Part shown: piece after piece, positions 42,772-51,992 of the stretch
How the letters are laid out: each line of letters opens with the position of its first letter
How positions within the stretch are numbered: position 1 is the stretch's first letter
Assembly: GCA_900542145.1 (NCBI GenBank)
Contig: UQMF01000001.1
Location: 1 to 64,000 of the forward strand
From: an uncultured Oscillospiraceae bacterium
Lineage (GTDB): Bacteria; Bacillota; Clostridia; Oscillospirales; Ruminococcaceae
Direction of reading: 5' to 3'
Length of the DNA stretch: 64,000 nucleotides
Notes under the pieces: model-generated
What the model was told of the DNA's origin: nothing
The model's database searches: none
What the model saw: the letters and a program-made list of their open reading frames with translations, nothing else
Program-made: the position numbers and the translations under genes

Positions 42772-43350
42772 ATGCGTTCAATTGCAAAAGCTGCAAAAAA
42801 CAGCGGTCTTGTTATTTCCGCGCTCATGTGTGCGCTCGGGATCCTGCTGATCATCATTCCGGGATTCTTCGCTGAAGTCATCGGAATCGTCCTCGGTATT
42901 GCCGTGCTGGTATTCGGCTGCTCCAGGCTGTTCGCGTATTTCTCCGGCAATCCGTTCAGGATAGCGCTCAGGGCGGATCTCGCTTTCGGAATCATGCTCA
43001 TCGCCCTCGGCATAATCTTCCTGTCGCACCCCGGCAGCGCCATGTCTATAATCAGCCTTTCCGCCGGAATCTACATGCTCGCAGACGGAGCCTCCAAGCT
43101 CCAGACTGCGATCCAGTCCAGAAGGCTGGGCTACAAGAGATGGTGGCTGATAGTCGCCCTCGCGATACTCACGGGTATCCTCGGATTCGTGCTGATGTTT
43201 GACCCCGGAGAGCTGCTCATGACTTTCCTGGGGATCTCCCTCCTCAGCGACGGAATCCTCAACATCGTGACGATAATCACCGCCGAAAAGTACTTCAAGA
43301 ATATCCGCTCTGATCTGAACATCATCGATGTTGAAGGTCACGAAAAGTGA
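42772..43350 (+). CDS. HdeD-like/DUF308 membrane protein
   Basis: 192 residues with six membrane helices in three similar pairs, each ending in a conserved Gly/Pro turn (IIIPGFFAEVIGIVLG, LSHPGSAMSIISLSAG, MFDPGELLMTFLGISLL). This threefold pattern defines the DUF308/HdeD family. HdeD of E. coli is linked to acid resistance; the clostridial members have no proven role. The ATG at 42772 is used since AGAGGT precedes it. Confidence 0.85.
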   Translation: MRSIAKAAKNSGLVISALMCALGILLIIIPGFFAEVIGIVLGIAVLVFGCSRLFAYFSGNPFRIALRADLAFGIMLIALGIIFLSHPGSAMSIISLSAGIYMLADGASKLQTAIQSRRLGYKRWWLIVALAILTGILGFVLMFDPGELLMTFLGISLLSDGILNIVTIITAEKYFKNIRSDLNIIDVEGHEK

Positions 43351-43370
43351 TCTGACTATCCACACAAAAA

Positions 43371-43398
43371 ACGGCACTACGGCAGTGCCGTTTTTTTA
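43371..43398 (+). terminator. Terminator of the HdeD-like gene
   Basis: The stem ACGGCACT/AGTGCCGT is followed by TTTTTTT. Confidence 0.92.
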
Positions 43399-43549
43399 TT
43401 CTCAATTTTCCCGACTTTTCGGACATGTGTACAATATCTCATATTTGTTGGACAAAATGTGGTATTTGTCCTTTGCGGAAAAACATAATATATTGTAGAA
43501 TAAGAGTAAGAATAATAGGACAGGTATATTCTCTGGAAAGGAGCGAACT

Positions 43550-44155
43550 ATGCTGAAAACCATTATTTTTACGATATTCGGCTACATGTCCGGAGGGCTT
43601 CTTTTCGCGCGGTATTTTTCTGATCTGTTCTGTGGCAGGGACGTCACCGCAGATACGCCGGACAAGAATCCTGGGACATACAACGCCTACACCTACGGCG
43701 GATTCTGGTGCGGAGCGCTGACGCTCATATTTGACCTGCTCAAGGGATTCCTGCCGGTGTTCCTGTTCATCAGGCTCAGCGGTAAATCGCTGGGACTTAT
43801 CCCGGTAATGGCGGCTCCGGTGATCGGGCACATATTCCCAATATGGCACAAATTCAACGGCGGAAAGGGCATTGCGGTATCTTTTGGTGCGCTGCTCGGA
43901 CTCGCCCCGGATTTCCGACCGGTGCTTATTCTGGCGCTGACCTACCTGCTGTTCACCTTCGTTTTCAAGGTGAATCCGCATTTCTACAGACTTATCCTGA
44001 CCTATTCCTGCGCACTTGGCGCAATAATCCTTATCAGACCAGGATATGCGGTCGTGCTCGGCTGCGCCGCTGTATTTTCCGCAGTCCTGCTGAAAATAAT
44101 CAGCGTCCGGGACACCTACGACAAGATGACAATACGTTCCGCGTGGAGAAGATAA
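43550..44155 (+). CDS. plsY: PlsY-like glycerol-3-phosphate acyltransferase
   Basis: A 201-residue membrane enzyme of the PlsY family, which transfers an acyl group from acyl-phosphate to glycerol-3-phosphate. Motif 2 reads DKNPGTYNAYTYGG where PlsY usually has SGNPGATN. Motif 3, GHIFPIWHKFNGGKGIAVSFG, is well kept. Five membrane helices are apparent. The changed motif 2 and single-gene setting raise the possibility of a paralogue with altered substrate. AAAGGAG precedes the start. Confidence 0.82.
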   Translation: MLKTIIFTIFGYMSGGLLFARYFSDLFCGRDVTADTPDKNPGTYNAYTYGGFWCGALTLIFDLLKGFLPVFLFIRLSGKSLGLIPVMAAPVIGHIFPIWHKFNGGKGIAVSFGALLGLAPDFRPVLILALTYLLFTFVFKVNPHFYRLILTYSCALGAIILIRPGYAVVLGCAAVFSAVLLKIISVRDTYDKMTIRSAWRR

Positions 44156-44168
44156 CACACAATAAAAA

Positions 44169-44369
44169 GGGAGGGCACACGCCCTCCCCTATGCTTGTCG
44201 AAAAAGTTTCTATCCCAGGCTGCCGAGAAAGGTGCAGATGCTAGGAACCCACATGACGGCTAGGCTTTTTTGCCTGCCGCTATGCAGCGTTTTTCGCGAA
44301 GCGAATAATGCGGTGACAGACGCAGATGCGCCTTTATCGACAGTCTGAAGGGAGGGCTTACGCCCTCCC
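44169..44369. repeat. Intergenic repeat flanked by matching GC hairpins
   Basis: The hairpins GGGAGGGC-ACAC-GCCCTCCC (44169-44188) and GGGAGGGC-TTAC-GCCCTCCC (44350-44369) flank a 160-base non-coding block. The block starts with TGTCGAAAAA and ends with TTATCGACA, an inverted pair. Short pieces (TTTTTCGACA..CTGA..GGG) recur at 60-80. The hairpins may act as terminators for plsY and the GH74 gene; the inner block is of unknown origin. Confidence 0.6.
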
Positions 44370-44375
44370 TGAGTC

Positions 44376-46625
44376 TTATTCAGCCTCGACCAGATCGCCG
44401 TATACTACACCAAGTCCAAGGGAACTCATATAAACTCTTCCGTACTTGTTCATGTCGCCATAAACGAACTTACCGTTGCCGGTGCCGCCGAACTGGTGGT
44501 TGTCGTCGTTTATGCGCTTCCATGTCGCACCCTCGTCCTCGGACCAGTAGAGTCCCACAGGATCGTCGGAGGTGGGCTGACCCCAGATGAACAGCGTGCA
44601 GGGTGAATCGTCAGTCTTGCCCTTGCCTACGCCTACCATCTGGCAGTTGGATACGGTGTTTATTCTCGTGAAGGTTTCGCCGTGGTCGGTGGAAACCTGA
44701 AGTCCCATTGCCGGGTAGTAGATCTTGCCCTCAACGCCGGGTACTGCAACCGGACGCGTGGTGGTGAATACGGACAGTTCCTTGTTGGCAGTGAATGTCT
44801 TGCCGCGGTCGCTGCTGTAATAGAAGGAGCTTCCGCTTGCCGCATATACATACTCGGGATTTACCTGGTCCGCGATAATACGCTGAGCGTTCATTGCGCC
44901 CTCTGCCTGGTTCCAGCTCTTGCCCTGGTCGTCGCTCCAGAATACATATCCGCCGTTGGAGGGAGCCCAGTAGAATGTGCTGCCGTCAGCGGATACCGCA
45001 ACAGAGCCGCCGTAGGCAGGTCCTGTGCTCAGCGGGGATTTCTTCGCCTGGTTCCAGGTTTCGCCGCGGTCAAGGGTGTACCAGAATCCGTTGGTCTTGT
45101 CGTCACCGCCGCACTTTACCCACACGTCGGTATTGGCTGCCGCAACTGCAATTCCGGTCATGGATCCGGCGGTGCTGTTGTGCACCTTGCCGTAAACCTC
45201 GGCGCTGGGCTGGGAGAATCCGTCATAGTCTGCGGTGGCGGTAACAAGCTCGCCACCGGGAATGCTGACCAGCTCATACGGAACTGTTTCCTCAACTCCC
45301 TTTGCGAAGAAGTAGAACTCCGGAGCTGCGTCCCAGATGTTGTCGCAGGCGTAGATTCCGTTACCGGAAACTACCATGATCCTGTCGGTGTTGTTCGGGT
45401 CGATCGCCATGGAGCTGCACCAGTGCATGGAAGTGGTGGAGAGCCAGTCAACGCCGTTCGCGTTGAACGTCATGGTGTCGTTGAGCAGAGTCCAGGTCTG
45501 ACCGCCGTCGGTGGTGGTGTAGAACTCATCGCCGAACGCGCCGGTAGGCTGTGCAACGTAGATATTCTCGGTGCAGGCTGCCATTCTGTTGGGATCGTTC
45601 GGGTCGATCACAACATCGCCATAAGCCTGCTTCTTGGGAGTGATATCAGTGAACGTGTCGTCAGCCATGTTCAGCATACGGATTCCGCCGGAGGAACGGT
45701 TGTTGTTCCAGGGACCCTCCGCGTCTGCATAGGTAATGACGATCTTGCCGTCGCCGTTGTACTTCATGCGCTGTACCATAAGTCCCTGGGGAGCCTCCTC
45801 AACGGGCGTCCATGTAGTGCCGGCGTCGGTGGACTTATAGATATTGTAATCGCCCTTGCGCGAAATTGCCGCGTAGATAGTGGAGCAGCTGTTCTCATCG
45901 CCGGAGTTCGGGTCGATGATTATACTGCAGATTCCGTTGCTGTTGCTGGTAGTAGTATCTGTGCCGAGGTCAAGTGTGGTGTAGGTCTGACCGCCATCGG
46001 TGGATTTGATCATTCCGCCGCTGCTCATGAATCCTGCGTAAACGATGTCGCTGTTCTTGGGATCCACTGCAAGACGCTCGCCGTTGCCTCTGCCCATGCC
46101 GTTGCCGTCAACGCGGAAATCCGAAAGCTCGGTACGTCTGAAGGTCACGCCATAATCGTCGGAAACGAACAGCGCAGTCCTGCCGCCGCTGAGGTAGCTG
46201 GTTCCTGCCAGCATGTAAACGCGGTTGGGATCCTTTTCGCCGAACGCCAGCGCCGCGATACCCAGGAATCCCTGGTCCTCCTCGCTGACGCCATAGGACA
46301 TGGACTCCCACAGCTGGGTGTCCTTATTGTAGCGGTAAGCGCCGCCTACGTCAGTTCTCGCGTAGTAAAGCCCGTCCTGGCTGGTGGCGAACACGCCGGA
46401 AACAAATCCGCCGCCGCCCATCGCGACCTGTCCGAACTTCCATCCGTTCTCGGAAACCCGTGAGCTGGTGGGCATTTCAACGACGCCGGAATCCTCGCCT
46501 GACGCGCCGGAGGAAACGTTGCTGTCCCCGGATTCTCCGGAACCGTTGCCGTTGCCTGAACATCCGGACATGCTGACCGCCATAGCCGCTGCCAGGAATA
46601 AACTAAGTAACTTTCTGTGCTTCAT
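44376..46625 (-). CDS. GH74-like xyloglucanase lipoprotein
   Basis: 749 residues with a signal peptide and lipobox (VSMSGC), a Ser/Gly-rich tether (residues 23-55), then two seven-bladed propellers with many sialidase-type Asp boxes such as STDGGQTY and SDDQGKSW. The N-terminal YARTDVGGAYRYN is the GH74 signature and carries the first catalytic Asp. GH74 enzymes cut xyloglucan, so this would act at the cell surface on plant cell wall. The second catalytic Asp was not assigned by eye. It is preceded by a promoter with an operator-like palindrome. Confidence 0.88.
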   Translation of the reverse strand: MKHRKLLSLFLAAAMAVSMSGCSGNGNGSGESGDSNVSSGASGEDSGVVEMPTSSRVSENGWKFGQVAMGGGGFVSGVFATSQDGLYYARTDVGGAYRYNKDTQLWESMSYGVSEEDQGFLGIAALAFGEKDPNRVYMLAGTSYLSGGRTALFVSDDYGVTFRRTELSDFRVDGNGMGRGNGERLAVDPKNSDIVYAGFMSSGGMIKSTDGGQTYTTLDLGTDTTTSNSNGICSIIIDPNSGDENSCSTIYAAISRKGDYNIYKSTDAGTTWTPVEEAPQGLMVQRMKYNGDGKIVITYADAEGPWNNNRSSGGIRMLNMADDTFTDITPKKQAYGDVVIDPNDPNRMAACTENIYVAQPTGAFGDEFYTTTDGGQTWTLLNDTMTFNANGVDWLSTTSMHWCSSMAIDPNNTDRIMVVSGNGIYACDNIWDAAPEFYFFAKGVEETVPYELVSIPGGELVTATADYDGFSQPSAEVYGKVHNSTAGSMTGIAVAAANTDVWVKCGGDDKTNGFWYTLDRGETWNQAKKSPLSTGPAYGGSVAVSADGSTFYWAPSNGGYVFWSDDQGKSWNQAEGAMNAQRIIADQVNPEYVYAASGSSFYYSSDRGKTFTANKELSVFTTTRPVAVPGVEGKIYYPAMGLQVSTDHGETFTRINTVSNCQMVGVGKGKTDDSPCTLFIWGQPTSDDPVGLYWSEDEGATWKRINDDNHQFGGTGNGKFVYGDMNKYGRVYMSSLGLGVVYGDLVEAE

Positions 46626-46688
46626 GATATGCTCCTTATCTTATTGTTTAGGGATACTCTCCACTTAATTAATCGTGTCCCTAGAAGT

Positions 46689-46710
46689 CCTATGTAAAGG
46701 ATTACATAGG
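46689..46710. promoter_or_regulatory. Operator-like palindrome at the GH74 transcription start
   Basis: CCTATGTAA-AGGA-TTACATAGG is a perfect 9-bp inverted repeat. It lies immediately after the minus-strand -10 box (46713-46718), across the expected transcription start, the position of a repressor operator. The regulator is unknown. Confidence 0.65.
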
Positions 46711-46712
46711 AT

Positions 46713-46741
46713 ATTATACAACATTTCATCAGAAATTGCAA
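46713..46741 (-). promoter_or_regulatory. Promoter of the GH74 gene
   Basis: On the minus strand, -35 TTGCAA (46736-46741), a 17-bp spacer ending TGTTG, and -10 TATAAT (46713-46718). Confidence 0.8.
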
Positions 46742-46808
46742 TACTTTTTGCAAAAATCACAAAAAACAATTGCAGAGCATTTCAGCACAGCGCCGGAATT
46801 CCAAAGAA

Positions 46809-47654
46809 TCACGTGAGCCTTCTGAGCCCCGGGGTGATTATCTGATCCCTGGGGATCAGCGAGTAGTCGTACATCACCCTGGAATGATTATCCAGGACCA
46901 GCTCCCGGCGCATTACCCGGCGGTCGCGGTCCAGCGTTACGCGGTACACCCGGCTGACCCGGTAGAATACGCCGTCCTCCTCGATGTAGCCCTGGTTTTC
47001 CTCGGTTATGCGGTATATGTAGGGGAATCCGCGCTCCGCCCTCAGTTCGCCGAAGAGCTCCTTGTCGTCCACCCAGACCAGAAGCTGCACGGTGCAGTCG
47101 GTGGTGTTCATGAAGCGGTAATCCACGTTCTTGTAGAATACGCTGGTGCCCGTCCCGAAGGGCACCCTCCGCCCGGAATCCGGGAACAGCGCGTCGGAAT
47201 GGTGCACAAGTTCTGTTACCGTCAGCGGACTGTTCAGAATCAGCCAGTGGATAAGGTTGGCAAGCTGGCACAATCCGCCGCCGATACCCTTACCGAGCTT
47301 CCCGGCGCTTATCACAAGTCCATCGCGGTAGCCCTGCTTCTCTCCCGGCTTGCCTACCAGGCGCCAGAACGAGAATGTTTCCCCGGGGCGCAGCGTGATA
47401 CCGTTGATTTTCGCACAGGCAAGCCGCAGGTTGTATGCCTTGTTGCGCTGTAATTCCATGTCCACGCCCTCCAGATGGCGCAGTATTGGCGACGTGTGGC
47501 TTTTCACCACCTCCGGCAGCGGCAGCGTGTTTATCTCCCGGGCGAACTTCTCGCCGCTGAACCTGTCGTGCAGGTCCCGGAGCAGGTATTCCTTCTGTAG
47601 TGATATTCTGTAGCATACCGGGGATATCTCGCAGAACAGCTTTCTCTTTTTCAT
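46809..47654 (-). CDS. VanW family protein
   Basis: 281 residues with the VanW core: LRPGETFSFWRLVGKPGEKQ, GKGIGGGLCQLANLIHW, HSDALFPDSGRRVPFGTGT and FMNTTDCTVQLLVW. VanW is found as an accessory gene in some vancomycin-resistance clusters, and many clostridia have chromosomal homologues of unknown role, perhaps linked to peptidoglycan. No van genes are nearby. There is no signal peptide. The ATG at 47654 is preferred to the longer frame. Confidence 0.9.
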   Translation of the reverse strand: MKKRKLFCEISPVCYRISLQKEYLLRDLHDRFSGEKFAREINTLPLPEVVKSHTSPILRHLEGVDMELQRNKAYNLRLACAKINGITLRPGETFSFWRLVGKPGEKQGYRDGLVISAGKLGKGIGGGLCQLANLIHWLILNSPLTVTELVHHSDALFPDSGRRVPFGTGTSVFYKNVDYRFMNTTDCTVQLLVWVDDKELFGELRAERGFPYIYRITEENQGYIEEDGVFYRVSRVYRVTLDRDRRVMRRELVLDNHSRVMYDYSLIPRDQIITPGLRRLT

Positions 47655-47762
47655 ATTGCACCAACCCTTTTTCTGTATCACAAGATTTATTTTACCTTCA
47701 ATAATATGACAAATACAAAACAACTTTGGTTACATGTTTCGTAAATATTTTTTCAAAACCCC

Positions 47763-47791
47763 TTGAAATCGTTTTCAGCCTGTGATATAAT
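47763..47791 (+). promoter_or_regulatory. Promoter of the GH13 gene with a cre-like operator
   Basis: -35 TTGAAA, a 17-bp spacer ending CTGTGA, and -10 TATAAT. TGAAATCGTTTTCA at 47764-47777 overlaps the -35 and matches the catabolite-response consensus TGWAARCGYTWNCA at 13 of 14 places. It could bind CcpA or another LacI-family repressor. Confidence 0.78.
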
Positions 47792-47838
47792 CACCTTGCG
47801 GACAACCGCAGAATAATTATCAGGAGGTAATACCCCAA

Positions 47839-49377
47839 ATGACCAACACGAAAGAACGCCCGGAATGGCTCGACAACGCCGTATTCTACGAAATATACCC
47901 CCAGAGCTTCAACGACACCAACGCCGACGGTATCGGCGACCTGAACGGAATCACCGAAAAGCTGGACTACATTAAAGAACTGGGCTGCACCGCCATCTGG
48001 ATAAACCCCTGCTTCAAATCCCCATTTGGCGACGCCGGATACGACGTTGAGGACTACTACACCATCGCGCCGCGCTACGGCACCAACGAGGATATGGTGA
48101 GATTATTCAGCGAGGCGCACCGCCGCGGAATGCACGTTATTCTCGACCTGGTACCCGGTCACACCGCCGTGACCCACGAGTGGTTCCGGGAATCCATGAA
48201 GGCGGAGCGGAATGAATACACCGACCGCTACGTCTGGACGAACAGCATCTGGGAGGAACCCCAGGGCATGGGCTGTATCCGCGGAATATCCGACCGGGAC
48301 GGATCCTGCGCAGTGAATTTCTTCTCCCACCAGCCGGCGCTGAACTACGGATTCTACAAGCCTGACCGCGACTGGCAGCAGCCGATGGACGCCCCCGGTC
48401 CGATGGCTACACGGGAAGCTCTCAAGGATATCATGCGGTTCTGGCTCTCCGCCGGCTGCGACGGATTCCGCGTGGACATGGCAGGCTCCCTCGTGAAGCA
48501 CGACGAGGACGGAAAGGGCACCATCGCACTGTGGCAGGATATTCGCGAGTTCCTCGACCGGGAATTCCCACATGCCGCCATGGTGAGCGAATGGGGCGAG
48601 CCGGATAAATCCCTCATCGGCGGTTTTCACATGGATTTCCTGCTGCACTTCGGACCCTCCCACTACAACAACCTGTTCCGCTGTGCAGAGCCGTATTTCT
48701 CAAAGCGCGGCAACGGCTCAGCAAAGGAGTTCATCGAAGCGTACAAGGCAAACTACGCAAAGACAAATGGCAGGGGACTCATCTGCATTCCCTCCGGAAA
48801 CCACGACATGGACAGGCTCGCACGCAGCCTTGACCCGGAGGAGCTGCGCGTTGCGTTCGCGTTCCTGCTATCAATGCCCGGCGCGCCGTTCATCTACTAC
48901 GGCGACGAGATCGGAATGCGCTACGTTGAGGGACTGACCTCCGTCGAGGGCGGATTCGGCAGGACCGGCTCCCGTTCGCCCATGCAGTGGGATTCCGGGC
49001 TGAATGCCGGATTCTCCTCCGCGCGCCCGGATATGCTGTATATCCCCCAGGATCCCTCCCCAGACCGCCCGGACGCCGCGAGCCAGTCCGCGGACGAGAA
49101 CTCCCTGCGCAGCGAGGTGAAGCGCCTTATCGCAGTAAGAATGGCGAATCCGGCGCTCCAGAGCAACGGAAAGATCGAGTTCATTTCCGACGGATATCCG
49201 CTGGTATACAAGCGCACTGCCGGGGCGCAGTCCATCGCCGTTATCATCAATCCCTCCGCGCAGGAAGCCGTGGTTCCTGGTATCTCCGGCAGGCTGGTAT
49301 ATTCTATCGGCAGCGCCGAAGTGAAGGAGAACTCCACAGTTATCGGCGGCTGTTCCGCCGCATTTGTGGAACTGTGA
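47839..49377 (+). CDS. Alpha-glucosidase/amylase family GH13
   Basis: A 512-residue cytosolic enzyme without signal peptide. GH13 regions are AVFYEIYPQSF, DLVPGHTAVTH, GCDGFRVDMA (nucleophile Asp), MVSEWGEP (acid/base Glu) and PSGNHDMDR (third Asp). The overall pattern resembles oligo-1,6-glucosidases and trehalose-type enzymes; the exact bond cannot be told. AGGAGGT precedes the ATG. Catabolite repression is likely from the cre-like site in its promoter. Confidence 0.92.
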   Translation: MTNTKERPEWLDNAVFYEIYPQSFNDTNADGIGDLNGITEKLDYIKELGCTAIWINPCFKSPFGDAGYDVEDYYTIAPRYGTNEDMVRLFSEAHRRGMHVILDLVPGHTAVTHEWFRESMKAERNEYTDRYVWTNSIWEEPQGMGCIRGISDRDGSCAVNFFSHQPALNYGFYKPDRDWQQPMDAPGPMATREALKDIMRFWLSAGCDGFRVDMAGSLVKHDEDGKGTIALWQDIREFLDREFPHAAMVSEWGEPDKSLIGGFHMDFLLHFGPSHYNNLFRCAEPYFSKRGNGSAKEFIEAYKANYAKTNGRGLICIPSGNHDMDRLARSLDPEELRVAFAFLLSMPGAPFIYYGDEIGMRYVEGLTSVEGGFGRTGSRSPMQWDSGLNAGFSSARPDMLYIPQDPSPDRPDAASQSADENSLRSEVKRLIAVRMANPALQSNGKIEFISDGYPLVYKRTAGAQSIAVIINPSAQEAVVPGISGRLVYSIGSAEVKENSTVIGGCSAAFVEL

Positions 49378-49509
49378 CAGGACAATGACCGCGCGATGAA
49401 ATCTCCGGATCGACCTGCAAATGCAGCCAATTAAATTGACAAAACATGTACATGATGATATCATGGATTCAGAAGCGGACAGAACTCCGCCGCACAAAGG
49501 AGAAACACC

Positions 49510-49893
49510 ATGACCATCACACTTGACGCAAGCAATCTCAATACCAACACCGCAGCCGGCGCAAAGCTCACCGGCACGGACTCCGTAAAGCAGGCGCAGA
49601 CGGCAGAGAATTCCACCGCCGCCAAATCCCAGACAGTACAGACCAGGAAGTTCGACACCGTTGAACTGAGCGACGAGGCGCAGCAGTATCTTTCCGCCGA
49701 GGAATCCGGCACCGAAGAGCAGACCTCGGAAGCGCAGCTGCTTTCCGAGAGCACCGACACCTCCTCCGATGAGATAAGCTCCAGCGAACTGTACAGCTAC
49801 ACCGACGATCAGCTGAGCGAGCTGCTTTCCAAGGGCGAGATAACCCAGCTGCAATACAACACCGAGATGGCAAAGCGCGGTACTGAGGAATAA
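49510..49893 (+). CDS. Small acidic protein of unknown function
   Basis: 127 residues, rich in Ser, Thr, Glu and Gln, largely disordered in appearance. The middle holds KFDTVELSDEAQQYLS and the end YTDDQLSELLSKGEITQLQYNTEM, a likely helix-turn-helix-shaped segment. No signal peptide or membrane helix. I do not recognise it. AAAGGAG eight bases upstream and a strong terminator after it argue that it is a real gene. Confidence 0.75.
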   Translation: MTITLDASNLNTNTAAGAKLTGTDSVKQAQTAENSTAAKSQTVQTRKFDTVELSDEAQQYLSAEESGTEEQTSEAQLLSESTDTSSDEISSSELYSYTDDQLSELLSKGEITQLQYNTEMAKRGTEE

Positions 49894-49910
49894 GCGGAAC
49901 AATACACGAA

Positions 49911-49938
49911 GGGCGGATCAGACGATCCGCCCTTTTTG
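49911..49938. terminator. Terminator between converging genes
   Basis: GGGCGGATC/GATCCGCCC with a 4-base loop is followed by TTTTTG on the plus strand. Confidence 0.88.
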
Positions 49939-49953
49939 TATGTCAGCTCACGC

Positions 49954-51951
49954 TTACATGCTTATAGAAACACCTTTGCTTTCGAAATCCTGACGCAGCC
50001 GCTCCTCGTCCTCCTCTGACATATGCAATTTCTCCACAATAAGCGTATTTAGATTCGGCAGTTCCGTCAGATACGGCTGCAGATCATCATAGGAATGGAT
50101 CTCGATTCCTGACAGATCCAGATACTCCAGATTTTTCAGCAAGTCTACTCCGTCAATATCCTTAATGGGATTGTTGCTTACATTGAGGTACTTAAGCTGG
50201 GTCAGCTCCTGGAGCTGGCTGAAATCCGTTATCTTGTTGTAGGAAAGGTCAAGAGTCGTCAGGTTGTCATATCCGTTGTCCACAAGCTGGGATATGTCGT
50301 TGATCTGGTTATACTTCGCCACGAACTCAGTCATATGCTTTGTATTGGTCAAGTATTCCAGCACAGTCAGATCCGTGGACGTGCCATATGGATAAGTGCT
50401 TGTCGTATAATTGCTCAGTTTCAGTGTGAAATTCCTGCCCTTTTCCGGCCAGTCTTCCTCCACCATAACACTACTGTTGCAATTCTGACCCACATACTCA
50501 TAGTATTCATCTCCATAATACCGCAGGATATCCAGGTCTTCCATAACATAGTGCAGGTAATCATCGTAATCCACGTCCTCCAGCAGTTTGCTCAGCTGGT
50601 TCCCGATCCCACCGGGATACGGATTATCAGATGATGTGTCCGCCTCGGAGGATTCCTCCTGCGGCTGAGTTGACGATGATGTTTCCGGAGTGGTGGCTGC
50701 GCTGGTTTCCGGGGCACTGGTCGCAGTCTGGCTCTCCGTTTCGTCCGGGAAGCTTCCCTCCGCGGAACTGGTGGATTCCTCTGACCCCTGCGCGATCATC
50801 CCGTCAAATCTGTGCGGATACGGTCGGTTGAGCAGTACTACCGCCAAGACCACCGCCGCCACGACGACCGCGCTCAGCAGCGAAACGAGCACTCCGCGCA
50901 CCCGGGACGCCCTGTTCCCCGGAAGCTTCCCGTCGCCCTTCGCCGGGCCGCTCCCGGTGACCGAAGCGGAATCCGTATTCCGGGGCGAATGCGCTGTCCT
51001 GGTTCCCGTGGGTTCCGCCGAGACTGTGGAAACGGATTCCCCGAATTTTCCGCCGCGTACCGCCTGGAGGGCGCTCTTCATTGCAGCCGCGTCCGGGAAT
51101 CTGTCGGCTGGGTCGTACGCGCAGGCGCGCATTACCACGGCTTTCAGCGCCGGAGAGCCGTTCGCCGGCTCCGGCAGGGGAACTCCGCCCAGGCGCTGCT
51201 CCCTTGATTTGGTGCGCATCTCCGGACTGAGCAGCTGTGTGCGGTCGGTCATGAAAGGAGGACAGCCGTTGTTCAGCAGCCGGTACAGCACCAGCCCCAG
51301 GGAGCAGATATCCACTCTCTGGTCGTAGCGCACTCCGTGCGCGACCTCCGGCGCCATGTAGCTCATGGTGCCCTTCTGGGACATTCCGGAGGTCATGCTC
51401 TCCAGCTTGCGCGCTATTCCGAAATCCCCCAGCTTGAAGCAGCCGAAATCGTTCACGAATATGTTCTCCGGCTTTATATCGCGGTGTATCAGGTCACGCG
51501 ACTGGCAGTATTCCAGCGCGGTGCATATCTCAGTGCCCAGGCGGATTATATCCCCCTCGGTAAGAGGGTGGCTGCTGACGTACTGATTGAACGGCGTGAG
51601 AAGCTCCATTCTGATGTAGATACGCCAACCCACGCCGTCAGTTTTCTTTACGACCTTGAAATCCTCAATGCTGACGATGTTCTGCATTCCCTTGAAGGAT
51701 TCCATCACCTTTATCTCGCCGATGAAGTCGTTGACCATATTCTGGAGGTAGACAGTGGTTTCGGAGGAAGTCAGCCCTTCCATATCACCGGCGCCGCTGT
51801 CGTCAGAGGGTATGCTGACCACCTTTATAGCAGACCGCGTCTGCACCCCGGATTCATTCCGGACTGCGCTGTACACGGCGCCGAAGGAACCGCGGCCTAT
51901 CATCTTTTCCGCTTTCCATTCCGGCCATACTCCGCTGAATATGTTCTCCAT
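49954..51951 (-). CDS. Transmembrane Ser/Thr protein kinase with extracellular leucine-rich repeats
   Basis: 665 residues. Residues 1-300 are a complete Hanks-type kinase: IGRGSFGAVYSAV, AIKVV (ATP lysine), HRDIKPENIFV (catalytic loop), LGDFGIAR and MSYMAPEVAHG. A Ser/Pro linker follows, one membrane helix (about residues 352-376), then a Ser/Thr-rich outer stalk and, from about residue 540, leucine-rich repeats such as LTTLDLSYNKITDFSQL and LKYLNVSNNPIKDI. Bacterial kinases of this topology usually carry PASTA or other outer domains; here LRRs take that place. The ligand and targets are unknown; no phosphatase gene is adjacent. Confidence 0.93.
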   Translation of the reverse strand: MENIFSGVWPEWKAEKMIGRGSFGAVYSAVRNESGVQTRSAIKVVSIPSDDSGAGDMEGLTSSETTVYLQNMVNDFIGEIKVMESFKGMQNIVSIEDFKVVKKTDGVGWRIYIRMELLTPFNQYVSSHPLTEGDIIRLGTEICTALEYCQSRDLIHRDIKPENIFVNDFGCFKLGDFGIARKLESMTSGMSQKGTMSYMAPEVAHGVRYDQRVDICSLGLVLYRLLNNGCPPFMTDRTQLLSPEMRTKSREQRLGGVPLPEPANGSPALKAVVMRACAYDPADRFPDAAAMKSALQAVRGGKFGESVSTVSAEPTGTRTAHSPRNTDSASVTGSGPAKGDGKLPGNRASRVRGVLVSLLSAVVVAAVVLAVVLLNRPYPHRFDGMIAQGSEESTSSAEGSFPDETESQTATSAPETSAATTPETSSSTQPQEESSEADTSSDNPYPGGIGNQLSKLLEDVDYDDYLHYVMEDLDILRYYGDEYYEYVGQNCNSSVMVEEDWPEKGRNFTLKLSNYTTSTYPYGTSTDLTVLEYLTNTKHMTEFVAKYNQINDISQLVDNGYDNLTTLDLSYNKITDFSQLQELTQLKYLNVSNNPIKDIDGVDLLKNLEYLDLSGIEIHSYDDLQPYLTELPNLNTLIVEKLHMSEEDEERLRQDFESKGVSISM

Positions 51952-51992
51952 GCCGATTCTCCTTTGCCTGAGTTTGATGCTTACTTATATTG

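Noticed and set aside
46809..47654. Vancomycin resistance locus around the VanW gene
   Set aside because: No vanA/B/C ligase, vanX, vanH or vanRS-like gene is nearby; VanW homologues are common in sensitive clostridia.
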